Below, piece by piece: positions 25,838 through 34,703 of a DNA stretch of 64,000 nt; the first letter of the stretch is position 1; each line of letters opens with the position of its first letter. Both the position numbers and the translations under genes were made by a program. Location: assembly GCF_000014565.1 (NCBI RefSeq), contig NC_008268.1:6266501-6330500 (forward strand), read 5' to 3'. The stretch comes from Rhodococcus jostii RHA1 (GTDB lineage: Bacteria > Actinomycetota > Actinomycetes > Mycobacteriales > Mycobacteriaceae). The notes beneath the pieces are model-generated. The model did no database searches. It saw only the letters and a list, made by a program, of their open reading frames with translations, and had not been told where the DNA came from.

Positions 25838-26716
25838 GTGAGCGGATTCCGGCTCATGGCCGTCCATGCCCATCCCGACGACGAGTCGAGCAAGGGTGCC
25901 GCGACAACGGCCCGTTACGCCGCAGAGGGCAACGAAGTGAAGGTCGTGACGTTGACCGGGGGTGAACGTGGCGACATCCTCAACCCCGCGATGGACGTCC
26001 CCGGGGTGCGTGACCGCATCCACGAGGTCCGCATCGAGGAGATGGCCGAGGCCGCGCGCATCCTCGGAGTCCAGCACCAGTGGCTGGGATTCGTCGACTC
26101 GGGTCTGCCCGAGGGCGACCCGAAGCCGCCGCTTCCGGAGGGCTGCTTCGCGCTCGTTCCGCTCGAGGAGTCGACCGAGGCCCTGGTGCGGGTGATCCGC
26201 GAGTTCCGTCCGCACGTCATGACCACGTACGACGAGAACGGCGGCTACCCGCACCCCGATCACATCCGCTGCCACGAGGTGTCGATGGCCGCGTACGAGG
26301 CCGCTGCCGACCCGGAGCGGTTCCCCGACGCCGGGGAACCGTGGAAGGTGCAGAAGGTCTACTACTCGCACGGCTTCATCCGGAAGCGTCTCCTGCAGTT
26401 CCAGGAGGAGTACGACCGCCGCGGCGAAGAGTTCCCGATGGCCGAGTGGCTCAAGAAGTGGAAGACCGAGCAGGGCGACCTGATGGCACGCGTCACCACC
26501 CAGATCACGTGCGGCGACTACTTCCCGCAGCGTGACGACGCGCTGCGGGCCCATGCGACGCAGATCGACCCGAACGGCTCGTTCTTCGCGGTTCCGCTCG
26601 AAATCCAGCAGAAGATCTGGCCGACCGAGGAATTCGAACTCGCCAAGACCCGGGTCACCACCTCCATCCCGGAGAACGACCTGTTCGCGGGCATCACCGA
26701 GGACGGACAGCCGTGA
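25838..26716 (+). CDS. mca: Mycothiol S-conjugate amidase, 292 aa
   Basis: Zinc amidase of the PIG-L/LmbE fold. AHPDDES supplies His12 and Asp15 and the later HPDH (about residue 143) the third zinc ligand. It splits mycothiol-toxin adducts into GlcN-inositol and a mercapturic acid that is exported. This directly indicates a mycothiol-using actinobacterium. The GTG reading [11 protein letters not shown] matches the family amino end; a GTG four codons upstream is an alternative. The stop overlaps the next GTG in GTGA, so expression is coupled to the small membrane protein. Confidence 0.94.
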   Translation: MSGFRLMAVHAHPDDESSKGAATTARYAAEGNEVKVVTLTGGERGDILNPAMDVPGVRDRIHEVRIEEMAEAARILGVQHQWLGFVDSGLPEGDPKPPLPEGCFALVPLEESTEALVRVIREFRPHVMTTYDENGGYPHPDHIRCHEVSMAAYEAAADPERFPDAGEPWKVQKVYYSHGFIRKRLLQFQEEYDRRGEEFPMAEWLKKWKTEQGDLMARVTTQITCGDYFPQRDDALRAHATQIDPNGSFFAVPLEIQQKIWPTEEFELAKTRVTTSIPENDLFAGITEDGQP

Positions 26717-27033
26717 ATGCGTTGACCGTGAACCTGTTGGCCGGCACGGCGGACGTCCTGGCGCAGACGCCGAGCACCCCGTCGGGTCCGGAGTTCGGCA
26801 AGGCGTCGCCCATCGGCCTCGTCGTCATTCTCGCGCTGCTCGCGGGTGTGGTGCTGCTGGTGCGTTCGATGAACAAGAAGCTCAAGAACCTGCCCGAGAC
26901 GTTCGAGCCGGAGCATCCCGAACCGGACCAGGAAGTGGACGAGGGCACCGACCGCGGCGCGATCCACGGTGGCGGGGCGAGCAGCACCGAACCGCCGAAG
27001 CCCACGGACACCCCACCCAACCTGCAGAAGTAG
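26713..27033 (+). CDS. Small single-pass membrane protein next to mca, 106 aa
   Basis: GTG overlaps the mca stop by four bases. One transmembrane helix (about 34-54, [18 protein letters not shown]) is followed by a charged, Pro/Glu-rich cytoplasmic tail. It corresponds to Rv1083 in position and layout. No motif reveals a function; conserved coupling with mca suggests a role near conjugate detoxification or export, by inference only. Confidence 0.83.
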   Translation: MNALTVNLLAGTADVLAQTPSTPSGPEFGKASPIGLVVILALLAGVVLLVRSMNKKLKNLPETFEPEHPEPDQEVDEGTDRGAIHGGGASSTEPPKPTDTPPNLQK

Positions 27034-27050
27034 TCGAACAGGAGCTGGAG

Positions 27051-29066
27051 ATGGACCCACGCGCACAGAACACACTCGGTGGGTCCACCAGCCCCTATCT
27101 GCGACAGCACGCCGACAACCCTGTGCACTGGCAGCAGTGGGGTCCGGAGGCGACCGAGTGGGCGCGCGAGCGGGACGTCCCGATCCTGTTGTCGATCGGA
27201 TACTCGGCGTGCCACTGGTGCCATGTGATGGCCCACGAGTCCTTCGAGGACGAGGCGGTGGCGTCGCTGATGAACGAGCATTTCGTGTGCGTCAAGGTCG
27301 ACCGCGAGGAGCGCCCGGACCTCGATGCCGTGTACATGAACGCCACGGTCGCGATGACCGGCCAGGGTGGCTGGCCGATGACGTGCTTCCTCACTCCCGA
27401 CGGCGCCCCGTTCTACTGCGGCACCTACTACCCGGCCGCGCCGCGTGGTGGGATGCCGTCGTTCACCCAGCTGCTGGGAGCCATCGCCGACACGTGGCGG
27501 GACCGCCGCGGTGACGTCGACGACGCGGCCGCCTCGGTGGTCGCCGAACTGCGCCGGGGAGCCGGTGGCATCCCCGAGGGGGATGTCCAGGTGGATGCGG
27601 CCCTGCTGGACGCGGCTGCCGGAGCCGTGCTGCGCGACGAGGACGCCGACCGCGGCGGGTTCGGGGGAGCCCCCAAGTTTCCGCCGTCCGCGCTGATGGA
27701 AGGCCTGCTGCGCACGTACGAGCGATCCGGTGCCGAGGAGGTGCTCGGCGTCGTGGCGCGGACGGCGTCGGCGATGGCGCGCGGCGGCATCTACGACCAG
27801 CTCGGCGGCGGTTTCGCCCGGTATTCGGTCGACGCCGCGTGGGTGGTGCCGCACTTCGAGAAGATGCTCTACGACAACGCCCAGCTGCTGCGCGCGTATG
27901 CGCACCTGGGCCGGCGCACGGGCTCGGACCTGGCCGTCCGTGTCACCGAGGAGACCGTCGAGTTCCTGCTGCGCGATCTGCGCACCGACAACGGGTCGTT
28001 CGCGTCCGCCCTCGACGCCGACACCGAGGGTGTCGAGGGACTCACGTACGTGTGGACCCCCGCGCAGCTCGTCGAGGTCCTCGGTCCCGAGGACGGGGAG
28101 TGGGCGGCCCGGGTGTTCGCGGTCACCGCCGACGGGACGTTCGAGGCCGGCACGTCCGTCCTGCAGCTTCCCCGCGATCCGGACGACTGGGACCGTTGGA
28201 GCCGGATCCGGGGCACGCTGCTCGCGCAGCGTGCGACGCGGCCGCAGCCGGGACGCGACGACAAGGTGGTCACCGCCTGGAACGGTCTCACGATCACCGC
28301 GCTCGCCGAGGCCGGTGCCGGGCTCGGCAGGCCGGAGTGGGTGGCCGCGGCCGCCGACTGCGCGCGTGCGGTGCTGGGATTGCACGTCGTCGACGGGCGC
28401 CTGCGGAGGGCGTCCCTGGGCACGTCGGTGGGCGAATCGGCCGGGGTGCTCGAGGACTACGCCTGCCTGGCGACGGGCCTCCTCGCGTTGTATCAGGCGA
28501 CCGGCGACAGCGAGTGGCTGACGCATGCACAGGCGCTGCTGGACCGCGCCCTGATCCATTTCGCCGACTACGAGCGGCCGGGAAGCTGGTTCGACACCGC
28601 CGACGACGCCGAGTCCCTGGTGACCCGTCCCCGGGACCCGGTCGACGGTGCAACGCCGTCCGGTGCGTCGTGTCTGGTCGAGGCGCTGCTCACCGCGGCT
28701 GCGGTGGCCGACGGGGAGGCGTCGGGACGGTACGCGACCGCCGCCGCCGAATCGCTCGACCGGGTGGCACTGCTGCTGGAGCGCGCACCGCGATCGGCCG
28801 GGCACTGGCTCGCCGTGGCGGAGGCGTCGGTGCGCGGCCCGATCCAGGTGGCCGTCGCAACCGACGGCGATTCCGTCCTGCTCCGGGAGGCGCGCAGACT
28901 CGCTCCCGGTGGTGCCGTCGTGGTCGGCGGCGAACCGGACTCGTCACCGCTGCTCGCCGACCGGCCGCTGGTCGGCGGCGCGTCCGCGGCGTACGTGTGC
29001 CGCGGGTTCGTGTGCGACCGCCCGGTATCGACGGTCGCAGACCTGGGTGCCGCGTTGAGCCGGTAG
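27051..29066 (+). CDS. DUF255 thioredoxin-domain protein (YyaL/SSP411 type), 671 aa
   Basis: The amino domain is thioredoxin-like with the active-site pair Cys54-His-Trp-Cys57 in SACHWCHVM and the family block GGWPMTCFLTPDG. The remaining 450 residues form a six-hairpin glycosidase-like helical barrel (PHFEKMLYDNAQLLRAY, AWNGLTITALAEAG). The family is widespread, but the reaction is not firmly established. It is the third gene of the mca cluster, as Rv1084. ATG follows GGAGCTGGAG. Confidence 0.92.
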   Translation: MDPRAQNTLGGSTSPYLRQHADNPVHWQQWGPEATEWARERDVPILLSIGYSACHWCHVMAHESFEDEAVASLMNEHFVCVKVDREERPDLDAVYMNATVAMTGQGGWPMTCFLTPDGAPFYCGTYYPAAPRGGMPSFTQLLGAIADTWRDRRGDVDDAAASVVAELRRGAGGIPEGDVQVDAALLDAAAGAVLRDEDADRGGFGGAPKFPPSALMEGLLRTYERSGAEEVLGVVARTASAMARGGIYDQLGGGFARYSVDAAWVVPHFEKMLYDNAQLLRAYAHLGRRTGSDLAVRVTEETVEFLLRDLRTDNGSFASALDADTEGVEGLTYVWTPAQLVEVLGPEDGEWAARVFAVTADGTFEAGTSVLQLPRDPDDWDRWSRIRGTLLAQRATRPQPGRDDKVVTAWNGLTITALAEAGAGLGRPEWVAAAADCARAVLGLHVVDGRLRRASLGTSVGESAGVLEDYACLATGLLALYQATGDSEWLTHAQALLDRALIHFADYERPGSWFDTADDAESLVTRPRDPVDGATPSGASCLVEALLTAAAVADGEASGRYATAAAESLDRVALLLERAPRSAGHWLAVAEASVRGPIQVAVATDGDSVLLREARRLAPGGAVVVGGEPDSSPLLADRPLVGGASAAYVCRGFVCDRPVSTVADLGAALSR

Positions 29067-29071
29067 CCGGC

Positions 29072-29740
29072 CTACCGGAACACCACCAGCCACACGGCGA
29101 TGTAGTGGCACAGGGCGGCGATGACGGTGGCGGCATGGAAGAACTCGTGATGCCCGAACGTGGTCGGCCAGGGGTTGGGCCACTTGGTGGCGTAGAGGAT
29201 CGCGCCGACCGAGTAGAGGATGCCGCCGATCAGCAGCAGCACCATCGGGACGACGCCGACCTCGTGCGTCAGTTCGGGCGCGACGGGCACGATGGCCCAG
29301 CCGAGCAGCAGGTAGAGCGGCACCCCGACCCAGCGCGGTGCCGTCGGCCACAGCATTTTCAGTGCGACCCCGGCGAGCGCCCCCGCCCACACGACGATCA
29401 GCAGCGTCCGGCCCGTGTCGGGCGGAAGTCCCAGCACCGCGAACGGGGTGTAGCTGCCGGCGATGAACAGGAAGATCATCGAGTGGTCCGCGCGCTTCAT
29501 CCAGGTGCGGGCCGAGACGGTGTTCCAGTGGATGCGGTGGTAGGTGGCGCTGACCCCGAACACACCACACACCGTGAGGCTGTAGACGGCGGTGGCGAGC
29601 GCCGCTTCCCCGGACACCTGGGTGCCGGAGAGTGTGACGAGGACGATGCCGGCTATCACGGAGACGCCGAACGCCCACAGGTGGATCCACCCTCGCAGTC
29701 GGGGCTTGACGGGCAATTCGTCGAGGCCGAAAGCGGTCAC
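29072..29740 (-). CDS. Hemolysin III / PAQR-type membrane protein, 222 aa
   Basis: Seven hydrophobic helices with the family metal-site motifs: YHRIHW and the Asp of KRADHSMIFLFIAGSYTPF, and the carboxy HHEFFHAATV. The TrhA group in E. coli affects membrane-energy homeostasis; despite the name, haemolysis is not established here. It corresponds to Rv1085c. GTG start. A perfect palindrome lies 29-52 bases upstream of the start, covering the promoter. Confidence 0.88.
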   Translation of the reverse strand: MTAFGLDELPVKPRLRGWIHLWAFGVSVIAGIVLVTLSGTQVSGEAALATAVYSLTVCGVFGVSATYHRIHWNTVSARTWMKRADHSMIFLFIAGSYTPFAVLGLPPDTGRTLLIVVWAGALAGVALKMLWPTAPRWVGVPLYLLLGWAIVPVAPELTHEVGVVPMVLLLIGGILYSVGAILYATKWPNPWPTTFGHHEFFHAATVIAALCHYIAVWLVVFR

Positions 29741-29768
29741 TGAACACCTCTTCTCGCTGTGCGTGGCA

Positions 29769-29792
29769 CTAACCTACGCAACCGTAGGTTAG
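29769..29792 (-). promoter_or_regulatory. Operator-like palindrome upstream of the hemolysin III gene
   Basis: CTAACCTACG-CAAC-CGTAGGTTAG: perfect 10-base arms, four-base spacer, at the place of the promoter for the minus-strand gene and in the divergent gap to the prenyltransferase. Size and symmetry suit a TetR-family dimer site. No TetR gene is in the window. Confidence 0.55.
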
Positions 29793-29901
29793 CTTGTGGT
29801 GAGAGCGTACCCGTCGGTAGCAGGAAGTCGTGCGCTGTGTGACGGCCGTCGCGGATCACCTTCGGCTGCGGCGTAGTCTTGCGTGTCATGGTGATCTCCA
29901 G

Positions 29902-30669
29902 GTGAGTGCGCGAGGACTGCTGTACAGCATCTACGAGCGTCGGCTACTCAAGCGGCTCGACGGTCTACAGCACCCTCGGCACATAGCCGTGATGTGCGAC
30001 GGCAACCGGCGGTGGGCCCGGGAAAACGGCTTCGAGGACGTCAGTCACGGCCACCGCATGGGCGCACTGAAGATCTCCGAGATGCTCGGCTGGTGCGACG
30101 CCGCGGGCATCGAGATGGCCACCATCTACCTGCTGTCCACCGAGAACCTGCGCCGCGACCCGGGGGAACTCGACACCCTGCTCGAGATCATCACGGACGT
30201 CGTCGAGGAGATCTCCGGCCCCGACAAGAACTGGAGCGTCAAGATCGTCGGCGCCCTCGACCTCCTGCCCGCCGAACAGTCGCGGCGTCTGCGCGACGCG
30301 GCCGCCGGGACCGAGGGACGCACCGGCACCCACGTCAACGTCGCGATCGGCTACGGCGGCCGCCAGGAGATCGCCGATGCCGTGCAGTCGCTGCTGAGTG
30401 AGAAACTCCTCGCGGGACTGTCGGGCGACGACCTCGTGAAATCGATCACAATCGACGGTATCGACGGGCACCTCTACACGTCCGGCCAGCCCGACCCCGA
30501 CCTCGTAATCCGCACGTCGGGGGAGCAGCGGCTGTCGGGGTTCCTGCTGTGGCAGAGCGCCTACTCCGAGATCTGGTTCACGGAGGCGTACTGGCCCGAG
30601 TTCCGCCGCGTCGACTTCCTCCGCGCGCTCCGCGACTACGCCGCCCGGCACCGCCGCTTCGGCGTCTGA
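29902..30669 (+). CDS. Z-isoprenyl diphosphate synthase (short-chain type), about 255 aa
   Basis: cis-Prenyltransferase: HIAVMCDGNRRWAREN holds the catalytic Asp, YLLSTENLRRD and the carboxy RTSGEQRLSGFLLWQSAYSE are signature regions. Position and sequence match Rv1086, which makes omega,E,Z-farnesyl diphosphate, a primer for decaprenyl phosphate used in arabinogalactan synthesis. The long-chain UppS enzymes share these motifs, so chain length is inferred. The GTG reading VSARGLLYS is the likely start but has a weak ribosome site; longer in-frame starts exist upstream. Confidence 0.88.
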   Translation: MSARGLLYSIYERRLLKRLDGLQHPRHIAVMCDGNRRWARENGFEDVSHGHRMGALKISEMLGWCDAAGIEMATIYLLSTENLRRDPGELDTLLEIITDVVEEISGPDKNWSVKIVGALDLLPAEQSRRLRDAAAGTEGRTGTHVNVAIGYGGRQEIADAVQSLLSEKLLAGLSGDDLVKSITIDGIDGHLYTSGQPDPDLVIRTSGEQRLSGFLLWQSAYSEIWFTEAYWPEFRRVDFLRALRDYAARHRRFGV

Positions 30670-30670
30670 C

Positions 30671-30710
30671 GTGAGCGGCGAAGCGTGCCGGAACACACGT
30701 CGCCACTCAC
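30671..30710. terminator. Imperfect hairpin between convergent genes
   Basis: GTGAGCGGCGAAGCGTG pairs imperfectly with CACACGTCGCCACTCAC (two or three mismatches). It fills the whole gap between the prenyltransferase and coaA stops and probably serves both. Confidence 0.5.
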
Positions 30711-31643
30711 CTACAGCTTCCGCAGCCGCAGCCGGTTGATCGAATGATTGGCGTCCTTGCGCAGCACGAGCGTGGCACGCGGACGCGTCGGCAGGATGTT
30801 CTCCACGAGGTTCGGCCGGTTGATGTTGTGCCAGATCTCCTGAGCGGCAGCCGTCGCGTCCCGGTCGGACAATCCGGCGTAGTGGTGGAAGTGCGCGTCG
30901 GGGTCGGAGAACGACGTCTTCCGCAGCGCGAGAAAACGCTGGATGTACCAGTTCTCGATGTCCTCGATGCGGGCGTCGACGTAGATCGAGAAGTCGAACA
31001 GGTCCGACACCATCAGCCGCGGTCCGGTCTGCAGCACGTTGAGACCCTCGATGATGAGGATGTCGGGCTGCCGGATCAGGTGGTACTGGCCCGGGATGAT
31101 GTCGTACGAGATGTGTGAATAGACCGGTGCGGCCACTTCCTCGGCCCCCGACTTCACCTCGGTGACGAACCGCAGCAGCTTCCGGCGGTCGTAACTCTCG
31201 GGAAAGCCCTTGCGGTGCATGATCCCACGGCGGTTCAGTTCGGCCGTCGGATACAGGAAGCCGTCAGTCGTCACCAGGTCGACGCGCGGGTGGTGCTCCC
31301 ACCGCGCAAGGAGGGCCTGGAGGACACGGGCCGTGGTGGATTTGCCGACCGCCACACTGCCGGCGACGCCGATCACGAACGGCACCTGCTGGTCGGGGTG
31401 CTTCTCGCCGAGGAACGTCGCGGTCGCGGCGAACAGTCGCTGCCTGGCCGCGACCTGGAGGTGGATGAGACGCGACAGCGGCAGGTACACCTCCGCGACC
31501 TCTTCGAGGTCGATCTGCTCGCCGAGGCCGCGCAGTCCGTACAGCTCTTCCTCGGTCAGGACTAGTGGCGTCGACTTACGCAGTGTGCGCCACTGCTTCC
31601 GGTCGAATTCGACGTACGGACTGGACTCGCTCGTCCGCGCCAT
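30711..31643 (-). CDS. coaA: Type I pantothenate kinase, 310 aa
   Basis: P-loop kinase for the first step of coenzyme A synthesis (pantothenate to 4'-phosphopantothenate). Walker [13 protein letters not shown] is at residues 92-103; [19 protein letters not shown] and the substrate-binding [10 protein letters not shown] follow. The length and motifs are those of the CoaA type, which is feedback-inhibited by CoA. It is syntenic with Rv1092c. In the upstream gap an 8-base inverted repeat (CCGCTCAC...GTGAGCGG, 31649-31682) is of unknown meaning. Confidence 0.95.
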   Translation of the reverse strand: MARTSESSPYVEFDRKQWRTLRKSTPLVLTEEELYGLRGLGEQIDLEEVAEVYLPLSRLIHLQVAARQRLFAATATFLGEKHPDQQVPFVIGVAGSVAVGKSTTARVLQALLARWEHHPRVDLVTTDGFLYPTAELNRRGIMHRKGFPESYDRRKLLRFVTEVKSGAEEVAAPVYSHISYDIIPGQYHLIRQPDILIIEGLNVLQTGPRLMVSDLFDFSIYVDARIEDIENWYIQRFLALRKTSFSDPDAHFHHYAGLSDRDATAAAQEIWHNINRPNLVENILPTRPRATLVLRKDANHSINRLRLRKL

Positions 31644-31812
31644 CAGTTCCGCTCACACTCGGGTACACGGGGGAGTGAGCGGTCCATGCCCAGAATCTCT
31701 GCCGTCGTCGTTGCGCTGGCGAGTAGCGGTTGCATAGTCGGATTGTGCTTGGTGCCACAGGCTGCGCTGTCGGCGGGTCGGGAAGACGCGTCTGCGACTA
31801 AGGTCGGACGGC

Positions 31813-33033
31813 ATGGAATCCGTTTCGTTCGTACGCGAATACTTGCTGCTCGGGCTGGGTTTCGACCGGCTGGAGGAAGGATTCGTCGACGCGTATACCG
31901 GCGATCCCGCACTACGCAGGCAGGTGGAGAACGCGCCGAAGCCCGATCCGCGCGACCTCGCGCGCACGGCGGCGACCCTCCGCGCGGAATTGCCGTCGGC
32001 CGGATTGTCCGAGGAGCGGACCCGGTTCCTCGACGTCCATCTCCGCGCCCTCGAATGCTCGGGGCGAAAGTTCGCGGGCGACGACGTCGGCTTCGTCGAC
32101 GAGGTCGAGGCGTACTTCGACGTCCGCATCGAACGCGGCGACGAGGAGCAGTACCGGGAGGCGCACAGGAAGATGGACGCCGTGCTGCCCGGAACGGGGC
32201 CGCTCGCCGAACGCATCCAGGCCCACCGTGCGAAGGACGAGATCCCCGCGGACCGGTTGCAGGAATGTGTCGACGCCTTCTCGAGTGCCCTGCGCGACCT
32301 CGTGCGGGAGCATTACGCACTGCCCGACTCGGAGGTCGTGGAGTACGAGGTGGTGGGCGACAAGCCGTGGTCGGGGTTCAACTATTACCTCGGCGACTAC
32401 CGGTCCCGGGTCGCGATCAACTCCGACCTGAAGCAGCACATGTCGAACCTGCCGCGGCTGATCGCGCACGAGTCGTACCCCGGCCACCACACCGAGCACT
32501 GTCGCAAGGAAGCCGGACTTGTCGGGTCGGGACAACTCGAGCAGACGTTGTTCGTCGTCAACACCCCGCAGTGCCTGATGGCCGAGGGCCTCGCGGACCT
32601 CGCGCTCGAATCGATCGTCGGGTCCGACTGGGGGCTGTGGGCGCAGGCAATCTACGCCGACCTGGGCCTGCGATTCGACGGTGAGCAGGCGCAACGCCTG
32701 TCCGGCGCGTCCGGGCAGCTGCTCGGTGTGCGGCAGGACGCGGCGATGATGCTGCACGACGAGGGTCGCAGCCACGACGACGTCGCGGCGTTCCTGCAGC
32801 GATGGAGTCTGTCGACCCCCGAGCGGGCACGGCAGTCGCTGCGGTTCCTGTCGTCGCCTCTGTGGCGGGCGTACACCAGCACCTATGTGGAGGGATACCG
32901 GCTGCTCGGTGGCTGGCTGGCCGAGGTACCCGTCGGTGCGGAGCGGTCGGAGCGGTTCCGTCGACTGCTCGACGAGCCGCTCGTGCCCAGCGTCCTGCGC
33001 GCCGGTGAGGGGTACCTCACCGCGGGCGGTTAG
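31813..33033 (+). CDS. DUF885-type putative metallopeptidase, 406 aa
   Basis: The motif HESYPGHHTEH (about residue 219) resembles the HExxPGHH zinc site of the DUF885 family, and a later AEGLADLALE gives a Glu that could be a further ligand. The amino half is helical and charged. There is no signal peptide, so it is cytoplasmic. Members are thought to be peptidases or carboxylic-acid hydrolases, with no activity assigned to this one. It lies between coaA and glyA, a place with different genes in M. tuberculosis, so it is a lineage-specific insertion. Confidence 0.72.
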   Translation: MESVSFVREYLLLGLGFDRLEEGFVDAYTGDPALRRQVENAPKPDPRDLARTAATLRAELPSAGLSEERTRFLDVHLRALECSGRKFAGDDVGFVDEVEAYFDVRIERGDEEQYREAHRKMDAVLPGTGPLAERIQAHRAKDEIPADRLQECVDAFSSALRDLVREHYALPDSEVVEYEVVGDKPWSGFNYYLGDYRSRVAINSDLKQHMSNLPRLIAHESYPGHHTEHCRKEAGLVGSGQLEQTLFVVNTPQCLMAEGLADLALESIVGSDWGLWAQAIYADLGLRFDGEQAQRLSGASGQLLGVRQDAAMMLHDEGRSHDDVAAFLQRWSLSTPERARQSLRFLSSPLWRAYTSTYVEGYRLLGGWLAEVPVGAERSERFRRLLDEPLVPSVLRAGEGYLTAGG

Positions 33034-33099
33034 GAAGTCCTCACGGGTACTTCGTAGACTGGGAGCATTCGTTTCCGCATCCAGCTTGGAGATCCCTCG

Positions 33100-34395
33100 A
33101 TGACCGCTGTGCCCGGTACCGACGTCAACACGGCCCCCCTCGCCGAACTCGACCCCGAAGTCGCCCAGGCCATGGCAGGTGAGCTGGCCCGTCAGCGCGA
33201 CACGCTGGAGATGATCGCGTCGGAGAACTTCGTTCCCCGCGCGGTCCTCCAGGCGCAGGGCAGCGTCCTCACCAACAAGTACGCCGAGGGATACCCGGGA
33301 CGCCGCTACTACGGCGGCTGCGAGCACGTCGACGTCGTCGAGGATCTCGCCCGTAACCGCGCCAAGGAACTGTTCGGCGCCGACTTCGCGAACGTCCAGC
33401 CGCACTCCGGCGCGCAGGCCAACGCGGCGGTCCTGATGGCCCTGATGAACCCGGGTGAGAAGCTCCTCGGCCTCGACCTGGCGCACGGCGGTCACCTCAC
33501 GCACGGCATGAAGCTGAACTTCTCCGGCAAGCTCTACGACGTCGAGTCGTACGGGGTCAGCAAGGAAGACCACCGCATCGACATGGACGAGGTCCGCAAG
33601 ATCGCCGTCGCCGCGCAGCCGAAGGTCATCGTCGCCGGCTGGTCCGCCTACCCGCGTCACGAGGACTTCGCCGCGTTCCGGTCGATCGCCGACGAGGTCG
33701 GCGCGTACCTGTGGGTCGACATGGCGCACTTCGCCGGCCTGGTCGCGGCCGGCCTGCACCCGTCGCCCGTGCCCTACGCCGACGTCGTGTCCAGCACCGT
33801 CCACAAGACGCTCGGCGGGCCGCGCTCCGGCCTGATCCTCGCCAAGCAGGAATGGGCGAAGAAGCTCAACTCCGCCGTCTTCCCCGGCCAGCAGGGCGGG
33901 CCGCTGATGCACGCCATCGCCGCCAAGGCCGTCTCCCTGAAGATCGCGGGCACCGAGGAGTTCAAGGACCGTCAGCAGCGCACCCTGACCGGCGCGAAGA
34001 TCCTCGCCGAGCGTCTGACCGGCGCGGATGTCGCCGACAAGGGCGTCAGCGTCCTCACCGGCGGCACCGACGTCCACCTCGTGCTCGTCGACCTGCGCAA
34101 CTCGCAGCTCGACGGCCAGCAGGGTGAGGACCTTCTTCACGAGGTCGGCATCACCGTCAACCGCAACGCGGTGCCGTTCGACCCGCGCCCGCCGATGGTC
34201 ACGTCCGGCCTCCGGATCGGTACCGCGGCGCTCGCATCGCGTGGATTCGGGGACGAGCAGTTCACCGAGGTCGCCGACATCATCGGCACCGCACTCGCCG
34301 GATCGTCCGACGTCGAGACGCTGAAGTCCCGCGTGTCGAAGCTCGCCGCCGACTTCCCGCTGTACGAGGGTCTCGAGGACTGGCGCCTGATCTAG
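33100..34395 (+). CDS. glyA: Serine hydroxymethyltransferase, 431 aa
   Basis: PLP enzyme exchanging serine and glycine with tetrahydrofolate, the main source of one-carbon units. PLP Lys236 is in [23 protein letters not shown] and [13 protein letters not shown] are the family blocks. It matches Rv1093 (GlyA1). Only 66 bases precede the start and no glycine riboswitch fits there. A dispersed palindrome follows directly after its stop. Confidence 0.97.
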   Translation: MTAVPGTDVNTAPLAELDPEVAQAMAGELARQRDTLEMIASENFVPRAVLQAQGSVLTNKYAEGYPGRRYYGGCEHVDVVEDLARNRAKELFGADFANVQPHSGAQANAAVLMALMNPGEKLLGLDLAHGGHLTHGMKLNFSGKLYDVESYGVSKEDHRIDMDEVRKIAVAAQPKVIVAGWSAYPRHEDFAAFRSIADEVGAYLWVDMAHFAGLVAAGLHPSPVPYADVVSSTVHKTLGGPRSGLILAKQEWAKKLNSAVFPGQQGGPLMHAIAAKAVSLKIAGTEEFKDRQQRTLTGAKILAERLTGADVADKGVSVLTGGTDVHLVLVDLRNSQLDGQQGEDLLHEVGITVNRNAVPFDPRPPMVTSGLRIGTAALASRGFGDEQFTEVADIIGTALAGSSDVETLKSRVSKLAADFPLYEGLEDWRLI

Positions 34396-34466
34396 GCGGC
34401 TCCGCCGCCCGTGCGTGGCCTGCGAGTGCAAGGACTCGTTAACCGCGCACGGGCGCCGCAGGCGCC
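34395..34466. repeat. Dispersed palindrome family, copy 3
   Basis: The core is 34408-34453, again 46 bases: CCCGTGCGTGG... and ...CGCACGGG arms, centre CGAGT/ACTCG, with several mismatches. It is flanked by GGCGGCTCCGCCGCC and GGCGCCGCAGGCGCC. It starts at the end of the glyA stop codon. Confidence 0.85.
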
Positions 34467-34584
34467 TCCGCGTAACTTGATGTTCACCGACACGCCCGCC
34501 GCTCGCACGGCCGTCCGGCGTGTTTGGCAGTACCGTCGGGGGTAACAGGCAGCGGGGAAGTTGCTTGTACGGGAGGTCCTGATC

Positions 34585-34695
34585 GTGGCTGACACACTCA
34601 GTGCGAGGGGGCCGGCGCCCGGCCCTCGTGTGGTGACACACCAGGGACGGACCGGTCCAGCGAACCGAGTTTGCGTGGGTGCCACGCAGACCTAG
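34585..34695 (+). CDS. Short leader ORF before phoH2, possible PhoAT-type antitoxin, 36 aa
   Basis: GTG preceded by GGGAGG (eight bases) opens a 36-codon frame rich in Arg, Pro, Gly and Thr, ending in TAG at 34693. The phoH2 ribosome site AGGAG overlaps this stop, and phoH2 begins eight bases later, so translation of the two is probably coupled. In mycobacteria, PhoH2 is encoded with a small upstream partner, PhoAT, reported as an antitoxin; the position here is equivalent. Sequence similarity to PhoAT could not be checked. Confidence 0.55.
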   Translation: MADTLSARGPAPGPRVVTHQGRTGPANRVCVGATQT

Positions 34696-34703
34696 GAGCC
34701 AAC

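Noticed and set aside
33034..33099. Glycine riboswitch before glyA
   Set aside because: The intergenic space is 66 bases, too short for a glycine aptamer, and none of its core sequence is visible.
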